Shown here in pieces: positions 1 to 5,083 of a stretch of DNA of 5,433 bases (within the stretch, counting starts at the first letter, position 1; the number at the start of each line of letters is the position of its first letter). Source of the stretch: Lentisphaeria bacterium (GTDB lineage Bacteria; Verrucomicrobiota; Lentisphaeria; Victivallales; GWF2-50-93). The DNA is taken from NCBI GenBank assembly GCA_020056205.1, contig JAGVIF010000315.1:1-5433 (forward strand), read 5' to 3'. The notes under the pieces are model-generated. The model saw only the letters and a program-made list of their open reading frames with translations, was not told the origin of the DNA and did no database searches. The translations under genes were made by a program, and so were the position numbers.

Positions 1-433
1 ACTCGCCGCCGAGAAGCCTGTTGCGCAATATTCCGGCGCGCATAAGCAGGTCATCCGCCGTCTCGTATTTATCCGGCATCCACTTTTCCTTTCCGTAAGT
101 TCCAATCGCGTTTGGAATGGACGACGCTATCTCTTTCAAACTTGGAAACTTGGCTTTGTTCGGGAAAAAAATTTCCACAAAAATTTCGCGCAGAAGCGGT
201 TCAAGCATTATATTTGACTGAGTTTTTTCGGATATGATTTGCGCCGTCTGGCAGCATCTCAGGAAAGGGCTTGAAATTATCAGAGTTTTTTCTCTGCTGT
301 TTTCAAGGAGGTATTTGGCGCAATAGGAAGCCTGCGCCCTTCCCTTCGGCGACAGCGGAGAATTGGCGCTGTCGCTCATGCCGACGTTTCCGAGCGACTC
401 GCCATGCCTTACAAGATAAAAAACCTTAAACAT
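1..433 (-). CDS. Histidine phosphatase family (phosphoglycerate-mutase-like) protein, C-terminus beyond window
   Basis: The frame read leftwards from ATG at 433-431 stays open for 144 codons to the window edge. The protein begins MFKVFYLVRHGES, which carries the RHG signature with the phospho-accepting His at residue 10. LSPKGRAQA follows at 27-35, then SSPFLRCCQTA at 54-64, the family's second conserved block with Arg59, and a Glu at 83 in the place of the family's conserved acid. These are the N-terminal hallmarks of the histidine phosphatase superfamily, whose members remove phosphate from sugars, nucleotides, small metabolites or proteins through a phosphohistidine intermediate. The second catalytic His lies in the missing C-terminal part, so activity cannot be confirmed and the substrate cannot be named. 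No signal peptide is visible, so it is probably cytosolic. The start is supported by the family motif directly after it; the Shine-Dalgarno sequence is poor. It is transcribed divergently from recN. Confidence 0.9.
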   Translation of the reverse strand, partial: MFKVFYLVRHGESLGNVGMSDSANSPLSPKGRAQASYCAKYLLENSREKTLIISSPFLRCCQTAQIISEKTQSNIMLEPLLREIFVEIFFPNKAKFPSLKEIASSIPNAIGTYGKEKWMPDKYETADDLLMRAGILRNRLLGGE

Positions 434-467
434 AAATATCTTTTGAAAAATCTATTTGAATCAGAAT

Positions 468-473
468 ATTATA
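468..473 (-). promoter_or_regulatory. Candidate -10 box (TATAAT) for the histidine phosphatase gene
   Basis: On the minus strand an exact TATAAT occurs at 473-468, about 35 bp upstream of the phosphatase ATG at 433. The spacing would give a leader of roughly 28 nt. No good -35 box is seen 16-18 bp upstream (best TTCCGG-like), and there is no exact extended -10. The call therefore rests on the perfect -10 hexamer and its placement. Confidence 0.4.
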
Positions 474-517
474 TCCATCAACTCACAGGAACCGGAATTC
501 AGGAGTCAGCGGCCTGT

Positions 518-604
518 TGCGGAGTCCGCAGTTTTATCAATAAGAAACTGCCCAAGAAGGACACACGCTGAAGCTGTGAACTCCAACGGCAGTTTCAAAG
601 GAGG
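518..604 (+). ncRNA. Structured leader-like segment with alternative pairings ending at a perfect Shine-Dalgarno sequence
   Basis: Three copies of one complementary word alternate in orientation: GCAGTTT at 528-534, GAAACTGCC at 544-552 and GGCAGTTTC at 588-596. The middle copy can pair with the left one (7 bp, 10-nt loop) or the right one (9 bp, 35-nt loop), but not both. A compact hairpin TGCGG-agt-CCGCA at 518-530 overlaps the left copy. The long loop holds a nested hairpin, CACA-c-GCT-ga-AGC-TGTG, around 562-578. The right arm abuts AAAGGAGG at 597-604, four bases before an ATG. This layout resembles cis-acting switching leaders. It matches no riboswitch class I recognise and may instead be a decayed element. 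Whether it is transcribed is not known. Confidence 0.3.
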
Positions 605-653
605 ATAAATGTCAAAACCAAAAAATCAAACTCTCCGGAAGCATTCCGGGTAA
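597..653 (+). CDS. Possible 14-residue leader peptide with a strong ribosome binding site
   Basis: A perfect AAAGGAGG at 597-604 stands four bases before ATG at 609. The frame encodes MSKPKNQTLRKHSG and stops at 651-653. The peptide is short, basic and hydrophilic. Its last codons contain the hairpin CCGGAA-gca-TTCCGG at 635-649. This is the strongest Shine-Dalgarno sequence in the left half of the window, better than those of recN or the phosphatase, which is why the ORF is listed despite its size. It could be a leader peptide, or the surviving start of a lost gene. No homologous family is recognised. Confidence 0.2.
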
Positions 654-670
654 ATATTCACCGAACCCCG

Positions 671-712
671 TCTGCCTGCGAGCCTGCCTGAGCGAGGACG
701 CTCGCAGTCAGA
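671..712. repeat. Imperfect 13-bp palindrome in the spacer
   Basis: The arms at 671-683 (TCTGCCTGCGAGC) and 700-712 (GCTCGCAGTCAGA) are complementary at 12 of 13 positions, around a 16-base GC-rich loop. No T-run follows, so it is not a classic intrinsic terminator. It sits about 200 bp upstream of recN and resembles dispersed palindromic intergenic repeats. Copy number cannot be judged from this window. Confidence 0.6.
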
Positions 713-787
713 AAAGAGAAAACGATTGAAAAGCGCGAAAGATTGAGAGTGTCAGAGTGTCGATAATTGGATGATTGCGCTATTTAA

Positions 788-827
788 AAATCTCCAAATC
801 TTAAAATCTCTAAATCACCAAATCAAA
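788..827. repeat. 8-bp-period AAATC tandem array
   Basis: AAATC begins at 788, 796, 804, 812 and 820, giving five units at an exact 8-bp period. The three bases between units are variable (tcc, tta, tct, acc, aaa). Together with the following 9-bp array it fills the DNA immediately upstream of recN. Confidence 0.7.
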
Positions 828-834
828 AAATAAT

Positions 835-870
835 ATGTCCCTTATGTCCCTTGCGTCCCTTATGTCTCTG
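835..870. repeat. 9-bp-period ATGTCCCTT tandem array
   Basis: Four units of 9 bp start at 835, 844, 853 and 862: ATGTCCCTT twice exactly, then GCGTCCCTT and ATGTCTCTG. A C-rich stretch (cgcccctgcgg) follows. The period differs from the 8-bp array just upstream. No coding role is apparent. It ends about 40 bp before the recN start. Confidence 0.7.
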
Positions 871-911
871 CGCCCCTGCGGTGAAGAATTTGGAAATCGG
901 AAATTCTGAAT

Positions 912-2573
912 ATGATAAACCGCTTAAAAATACGCAATCTCGCCGTCATTGAAAGCCTCGAAATGGAACTGGCGCAAGGCTTCAATGTCATAACCGGAGA
1001 GACCGGCGCGGGCAAGACCGTCATAATGCAGGCGGTCTCTTTGCTACTCGGCGAGCGCGCCCCGAAAGACATAATACGCTACGGCACCGCAAACTGCGAA
1101 ATATCCGCTGAAATAGCGCCCGGAAAAGCGCTTCCTGAATTGTCCAAACTCATAGCCGAACTCGGAATAGAGGCCGAAGACGAAACCGCCCTGATAATAA
1201 GGAGAGTCATAACAAACTCATCGTCAAGGAATTACATAAATGACACTCCGGTGTCTCTGCAGACTCTTAAATCCATCGGCGACATTATGATAGACACTCA
1301 CGGCCCGCACGAGCACCAGTCCGTCCTACGGCAGGACATTCAACTGAGCCTTCTTGACAGATATGCCGGGCTGGAAAAAGACGTGAAATTTTGTCAGGCG
1401 GAATGTCTCAAATTAAAGGATTCCGCGTTGAAAAAAGAAAATTTTGAGAAAAATCTTCCGGATGCGCGCGAGGAGGATTTCCTCAGGCATTTGCTCGCGG
1501 AAATAAACAACGCCGCTCCGAGAGAAAATGAGGACGTCGAACTTTACTCAAGGCACAGACTCATGTCCAATTCACAGGCCGTCCTTCAGGCATACTCCGA
1601 GATGATGAAAATACTCTCCGACTCGGAGGGCGGCATCCTGGAAAAAATATATGAAGTCAACAAAAATATAATCAGCCTCGATAAAATTGACGCTGAAAAC
1701 GCTTCGCCGCTTATGAGCGAAACAGAGGAAATACGCAGAAAAATATCGTCTTTGTCCGACAAGATCAGGGAGCTTTCCGAGGCACTTGAAATGGATGAAA
1801 AAGATTTTGCTTCCATCGAGGAAAGGCTCGGAATCATAACTTCCCTGAAGAGAAAATACGGACCGGACTTGTCAAATGTGATAAAGTCCGCCGAAAACGC
1901 CGAAAAAAAACTCATCGCCCTCGAGAACTGCGCAAAAACCAGAAAAGAGCTCGACGATGATCTGAAACACTCTCAAAAGGCTCTGAATGACGCCTGCGCA
2001 AATCTCAGCGCCAAAAGGAAATCGGCGTCCGCGAATTTCGCAAAAAAGGTCTGCTCCGAACTCAAAAAACTCGGATTTTTGAAGGCGGTCTTTAGTGTGA
2101 ATTTTACTGCGGATGAGGCGGGACCGAATGGCGCCGACAAGATTGATTTCATCTTTTCAGCCAATCCCGGAGAAGGGGCTAAGCCATTGCGAAATATCGC
2201 AAGCGGCGGGGAGATATCAAGGGTGATGCTCGCGTTAAAAACGGTGTTGTCGGAGGCGGATTCAATTCCCGTTCTCGTTTTCGATGAAATAGACTCCAAC
2301 ATAGGCGGAGCAACCGCCTCCGTCGTAGGAGAAGAACTTGCGAAACTCGCAAAAAAACACCAGCTCATCTGCATTTCGCACCTCGCGCAAGTGGCCTCTG
2401 AGGCGGAGCGGCATTTCGTGGTTGAGAAAAGCGTCCGTTCGGAAAAAACGTTCACGGACATCAGGCAACTCGACGCAAAAGGACGGGTCGCCGAAATCGC
2501 GAGAATGCTTGGAGGCACCGGCGCCGCCCTCAGGCACGCAACGGAAATGATGAAAAAACAATCTGGTATTTGA
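912..2573 (+). CDS. recN: DNA repair protein RecN (SMC-like ATPase)
   Basis: RecN is a cytoplasmic SMC-family ATPase that acts at DNA double-strand breaks, holding ends and promoting RecA-dependent recombination. The 553-residue product has the length of E. coli RecN. The N-terminus matches the family (MINRLKIRNLAVIESLEME), followed by Walker A GETGAGKT at 29-36 and the DTHGPHEHQSVL block at 128-139. Residues of about 155-380 form the charged helical coiled-coil arms. The C-terminal head has the ABC signature IASGGEISR at 429-437, Walker B VLVFDEID at 454-461, and the switch motif ISHLAQVA at 488-495. The conserved start fixes ATG 912, although the Shine-Dalgarno sequence is weak. The HGQHEHQ motif usual in the family reads HGPHEHQ here, probably a lineage variant. 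No LexA-type box of the E. coli or Bacillus pattern is seen upstream, so SOS control is not evident. The DUF58 gene follows 69 bp downstream on the same strand. Confidence 0.97.
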   Translation: MINRLKIRNLAVIESLEMELAQGFNVITGETGAGKTVIMQAVSLLLGERAPKDIIRYGTANCEISAEIAPGKALPELSKLIAELGIEAEDETALIIRRVITNSSSRNYINDTPVSLQTLKSIGDIMIDTHGPHEHQSVLRQDIQLSLLDRYAGLEKDVKFCQAECLKLKDSALKKENFEKNLPDAREEDFLRHLLAEINNAAPRENEDVELYSRHRLMSNSQAVLQAYSEMMKILSDSEGGILEKIYEVNKNIISLDKIDAENASPLMSETEEIRRKISSLSDKIRELSEALEMDEKDFASIEERLGIITSLKRKYGPDLSNVIKSAENAEKKLIALENCAKTRKELDDDLKHSQKALNDACANLSAKRKSASANFAKKVCSELKKLGFLKAVFSVNFTADEAGPNGADKIDFIFSANPGEGAKPLRNIASGGEISRVMLALKTVLSEADSIPVLVFDEIDSNIGGATASVVGEELAKLAKKHQLICISHLAQVASEAERHFVVEKSVRSEKTFTDIRQLDAKGRVAEIARMLGGTGAALRHATEMMKKQSGI

Positions 2574-2642
2574 AAAGTTCAGCGAACTCCGTCCTTTGCT
2601 TAAGTTATTACAAAAGAAAAACGCGAAACAGGTGGATTTGGA

Positions 2643-3968
2643 ATGTTCTCTTTCTATAAAAAAATGAGAAGAAAATTCTTTGAAGGCCCTGATTGGATAC
2701 TGCCTCCGTCTTATCTGCTAAACGATAGATACCGCTCTCCTACAGTTCTTCTTTTTACGTGGAGTTACGCGTGGCTTCTGCGCGTCTTGACCGTACCCGG
2801 ACGAATAGTGCTGCCAATCTGTTTCTTAATAATATTCTATACTCTGATAATATTCCAGAACCCTATCAGAATCCTCGCGTTTGGACTTGCCGCGATAGTC
2901 ACAAGCGACCTGATTCTCGGTTATATTTTCCGCCCAAAAAAAGTCCGCATATCAAGGACAATCCCCAAAAGAACGCGTCAGAACCATCAATTTGAGCTAA
3001 CTTATAAAATCCGCAATTGCGGCAGATTTCCGCTCTGGAATATTCTGATTGACAGCATTCCGTTTGGCGGGCGCGTGACAAACTCCGGAAGAGCGGAGTC
3101 CATAACATCACTGAAACAGGGCGATGAAATTTCGTTCAGCCGTTCCATAGCCATTTCAGGCAGAGGCGCGCATACGCTTTACGCTCCGATATTGGAGACG
3201 GTATTTCCTTTCACTATTTTCAAATGGAGCCGGAGAGGAACTAATTCCGACAAAATCACGGTTCACCCCGATTTTTCAAAACTGCAAAACATAAACTTGC
3301 CTATCGGAAGCAGATACCAAAAAGAGGGAAATGCGAATATCGCAAGGATCGGAGAATCCTCCGACTTCATCGGGTGCCGCGAATTTCGCACCGGAGACAA
3401 TCCAAAGCATATTCATTGGCCGAGTTCCGCCCACAGAACGGAGCTCGTAGTCCGTGAATTCCAGGAAGAGTATCTTACAAGAATAGCGGTGGTGGCTGAC
3501 ACATATGTTCCGCCTGACGGCTTTTTTGATTTGTTCAGGGAGAATCCGCGAAAAAAAAGATTTGAGGCCGCCGTGAGGCTCTGCGCTTCGGTCGCCGATT
3601 ATCTGTCGGGAAGCGACTACCTGATAGATTTTTTCGCGGCAGGCCCGAACGTTTATCACTTCAAAGGCGGACGCAGTCTGCTCACGTATGATTACATGCT
3701 CGACATTATATCGTGTCTGGAACCAAACAGAAAAGAGCCGATATCCGAGCTGTCCCCTGAACTTCTTGAAATAGTTTCACAGATAGGAAGCGCCATACTC
3801 ATACTGTTAAAATGGGATGAGCCGCGTAAAAAACTCTGGAGCCAGCTTGTGGAAAACGGCGTTTCCGTGAAGACAATCGTAATATCGGATTCAGCGGAGG
3901 GCATTCCGCCGGATTTCGTTCGCCTCAGCTCTCAAAATATTCTTGAAGGAGCTTTGAAAAACCTGTGA
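2643..3968 (+). CDS. DUF58 domain-containing membrane-anchored protein
   Basis: The 441-residue product has two hydrophobic segments near the N-terminus (about 55-71 and 77-95), then a soluble region to the end. The DUF58 core is at about 238-276: DFIGCREFRTGDNPKHIHWP followed by SSAHRTELVVREFQEE, matching the family pattern REYRxGDDxRxIHWxxSA...LxVREFE. The segment before it (about 100-200) resembles the beta-rich domain common in these proteins. After the core comes a vWA-like region with an IAVVADT strand at about 281-287. DUF58 proteins are typically encoded beside MoxR AAA+ ATPases, often with transglutaminase-like and vWA proteins, in envelope-associated assembly or stress systems; their biochemical role is poorly defined. 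Here neither flank carries those partners. The start is supported by AGGTGG at 2630-2635, about 7 bp before ATG. It probably shares a transcript with recN (69-bp gap, no strong terminator). The product should sit in the inner membrane with the bulk in the cytoplasm; topology is inferred. Confidence 0.9.
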   Translation: MFSFYKKMRRKFFEGPDWILPPSYLLNDRYRSPTVLLFTWSYAWLLRVLTVPGRIVLPICFLIIFYTLIIFQNPIRILAFGLAAIVTSDLILGYIFRPKKVRISRTIPKRTRQNHQFELTYKIRNCGRFPLWNILIDSIPFGGRVTNSGRAESITSLKQGDEISFSRSIAISGRGAHTLYAPILETVFPFTIFKWSRRGTNSDKITVHPDFSKLQNINLPIGSRYQKEGNANIARIGESSDFIGCREFRTGDNPKHIHWPSSAHRTELVVREFQEEYLTRIAVVADTYVPPDGFFDLFRENPRKKRFEAAVRLCASVADYLSGSDYLIDFFAAGPNVYHFKGGRSLLTYDYMLDIISCLEPNRKEPISELSPELLEIVSQIGSAILILLKWDEPRKKLWSQLVENGVSVKTIVISDSAEGIPPDFVRLSSQNILEGALKNL

Positions 3969-4015
3969 AAGGCCGTAATCCCCGCGTCAATTCAAAATAC
4001 AAGCGCAACACTTGA
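3965..4015 (+). other. GTGA-overlapping 16-codon stub at the end of the DUF58 gene
   Basis: A GTG at 3965-3967 overlaps the DUF58 stop (TGA 3966-3968) in the arrangement typical of translational coupling. AAGGAG lies at 3946-3951, a rather long 13 bp upstream. The frame reads VKGRNPRVNSKYKRNT and then stops at 4013-4015. It may be the leftover start of a former operon partner (DUF58 genes often precede a transglutaminase-like gene), or chance. No family can be assigned. Confidence 0.15.
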
Positions 4016-4030
4016 TGCCGCATGGGGTGA

Positions 4031-4246
4031 TGGCGTGAACTATTTATTCCGGATGGACAGCGGCAACGATTCGGAGGAGAATCTTCTTACAGAAAATTGT
4101 TCGTTGAAACGTTTGACAAAGTTGTTTCAGAGCCTATTCTTAAAAACGAAGAAAGGGCGATGGCTGATTCACGAATTGTTGGACACGTTGAAGCGCCGTG
4201 CTATATCAGGAATGAAGAACGCGCACAGGAAATGCTATCCAAGTGA
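4031..4246 (+). pseudogene. Unrecognised gene remnant between the DUF58 gene and the PIN module
   Basis: The frame from 4031 to the TGA at 4244-4246 is open for 71 codons and reads like a natural soluble protein, especially from about 4097 on (FVETFDKVVSEPILKNEER, then ADSRIVGHVEAPCYIRNEER and a terminal EMLSK). No usable start exists. The only ATG is well inside, at the M of RAMADS, and a TTG at 4097 is poorly placed relative to GGAGGAGA at 4073-4080. An overlapping open frame beginning with GTG at 4035 and running to 4286 has a less natural composition in its second half. I read this as the C-terminal end of a lost or frameshifted gene. The family is not recognised. The stretch 3969-4282 otherwise holds only the candidate promoter listed separately. 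Confidence 0.35.
4113..4140 (+). promoter_or_regulatory. Candidate sigma-70-type promoter for the PIN/partner operon
   Basis: An exact TTGACA at 4113-4118 is followed after 16 bp by TATTCT at 4135-4140 (4 of 6 matches to TATAAT). Transcription would begin near 4147 and give a leader of about 136 nt before the PIN start. It lies inside the gene remnant at 4031-4246, so it may be fortuitous. Confidence 0.35.
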
Positions 4247-4282
4247 TAGGCAGACAACAGGTTTAAAAGGAACCAGTGAATC

Positions 4283-4633
4283 ATGAAGAAATTGAGAATC
4301 TATCTGGATACATCGGTAATCGGAGGTTGTTTTGATTCGGGATTTTCCTTGTGGTCAAACGGTCTGTTGAATGACTTCAAGCTGGGAAATTTCCAGCCTA
4401 TATTGTCTGAAATAGTTGCAGCTGAAATCGAGGATGCTCCAGAGCATATACAGGAAAAATACGCAGAGATAGTGGACATGGGGGCGGAATATCTGGAAAT
4501 CAGCGAAGAGGTATTGGAACTTGCAGATGTCTATTTGAAAAACCATGCCGTGAATCTCAGGCTTGGATACAAGGCCTTGCAGATATTTTCGCCAAGGGAG
4601 GTGGCCAATTATGAAGACAAAAACAGAATTTGA
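4283..4633 (+). CDS. PIN-domain (VapC-like) toxin with apparent in-frame internal deletion
   Basis: PIN-domain toxins of type II modules are Mg-dependent ribonucleases. The 116-residue product starts MKKLRIYLDTSVIGGCFD, the PIN first strand with the metal-binding Asp at residue 9. ILSEIVAAEIEDAP follows at 40-53 with the conserved Glu, probably Glu48. After ELADVYLKNHAV (79-90), family members normally continue with a DALHIA-type helix carrying the next active-site Asp and a strand of the form ILVSWNFKHIVN. Here both are absent, and the sequence jumps to NLRLGYKALQIFSPREV (91-107), which matches the family's C-terminal tail. About 45-50 residues appear to be missing without loss of frame; homologues are about 150-165 residues, from memory of the family. 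The product is therefore probably inactive as a nuclease. The start is backed by AAAAGGAA about 10 bp upstream. The gene overlaps its partner by 23 bp. Confidence 0.8.
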   Translation: MKKLRIYLDTSVIGGCFDSGFSLWSNGLLNDFKLGNFQPILSEIVAAEIEDAPEHIQEKYAEIVDMGAEYLEISEEVLELADVYLKNHAVNLRLGYKALQIFSPREVANYEDKNRI

Positions 4634-4805
4634 CGCAGTGGGAATGGTAAGAGCAATCATGGACGCACATTTTGAATCCTTGAAGCACAAGTCACCTGCC
4701 GAGAAAATCGCCTTCTTCAGACAGAAGGCGAGGCGTATCAATGAAAGGCTTGAAGCAAGACATCACAAGACGGCTTCCATGAAATCCAAACTTGTAAGCG
4801 CATAA
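4611..4805 (+). CDS. Small antitoxin-like partner of the PIN toxin
   Basis: This 64-residue basic helical protein begins MKTKTEFDAVGMVRAIMDAH. It resembles the short proteins, often starting MKTKxFDxVxMxR, found directly downstream of this class of PIN gene, which are presumed antitoxins that bind and neutralise the toxin. The middle part, SPAEKIAFFRQKARRINERL, forms a charged amphipathic helix. ATG 4611 is chosen over an upstream in-frame TTG at 4563 because AGGGAGGTGG lies at 4594-4603, about 7 bp before it, and because the family N-terminus starts there. The gene begins inside the PIN gene (23-bp overlap), so translation is probably coupled. The C-terminus (HHKTASMKSKLVSA) looks intact. 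The antitoxin role is inferred from position and resemblance, not shown by a DNA-binding motif. Confidence 0.75.
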   Translation: MKTKTEFDAVGMVRAIMDAHFESLKHKSPAEKIAFFRQKARRINERLEARHHKTASMKSKLVSA

Positions 4806-4966
4806 TTGCAGAGGTTCTCTTGGGCTGTCCGGTTTTAGATTCAGAATATTACGCGAAGATCGCAAGAAGCGGGTTTCATTTTTCAGATGCGGAAATTCCC
4901 TTTGCGAGCTTGGCGGACCCGAGGCACCACGGCTCGGGATATTCGACTTCAGTCTGCCAACGTTGA
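4802..4966 (+). pseudogene. Unrecognised protein fragment without a start
   Basis: One frame downstream of the antitoxin reads like real protein: EVLLGCPVLDSEYYAKIARS, then GFHFSDAEIPFASLADPRHH and GSGYSTSVCQR, stopping at 4964-4966. It has no ATG and runs back out of frame into the antitoxin gene to a stop at 4751-4753. It is probably a surviving piece of a larger coding region, possibly once joined to the Rhs-like scrap that follows in another frame. No family is recognised. Confidence 0.3.
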
Positions 4967-5060
4967 AAACTTTTCAATTGGCTACTCCTACGACCTCGCC
5001 GGACAACTCACAGGAGCACAGAAAAAGTTTACAGATGACACGCAGGATTTCAGCTACAAA
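4941..5060 (+). pseudogene. Rhs/YD-repeat protein remnant
   Basis: The frame containing 4959-5060 encodes NVENFSIGYSYDLAGQLTGA followed by QKKFTDDTQDFSYK. GYSYDLAGQLTGAQ is a clear YD-repeat core (YxYDxxGrLt), and DFSYK resembles the start of the next repeat, which would normally run on as YDxxGNR. YD repeats build the beta-barrel shell of Rhs and tc-toxin-like secreted proteins, normally many hundreds of residues long. Here only about one repeat survives. The open frame runs from 4839 to 5192, with an ATG at 4887, but past about 5060 it is low in YD character and overlaps the signal-peptide region of the next gene, so only the core is annotated. Confidence 0.6.
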
Positions 5061-5083
5061 ATATTTCAGCTTATAGGACGACT

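Noticed and set aside
460..470. Shared 11-mer TCAGAATATTA with 4841-4851
   Set aside because: Too short, A/T-rich and without extended similarity; probably chance rather than an attachment-site pair.
434..911. LexA/SOS box upstream of recN
   Set aside because: No CTGT-N8-ACAG or GAAC-N4-GTTC pattern was found; other lineage-specific boxes cannot be excluded.
1973..2518. Long minus-strand open frame (181 codons) opposite recN
   Set aside because: It lies wholly antisense to the conserved RecN C-terminal head; its Ser/Ala/Phe-rich composition is the usual shadow of a coding strand.
2576..2588. Hairpin AGTTC-agc-GAACT after recN as terminator
   Set aside because: Only five weak base pairs and no following T-run.
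4035..4286. GTG-started 83-codon frame ending at ATGA of the PIN gene
   Set aside because: The ATGA overlap is attractive, but no Shine-Dalgarno sequence fits and its second half looks like an out-of-frame reading of the more protein-like frame 4031-4246.
4355..4741. Minus-strand open frame (128 codons) opposite the PIN/partner genes
   Set aside because: Antisense to two recognisable genes, with Cys/Phe/His-rich composition and no motif.
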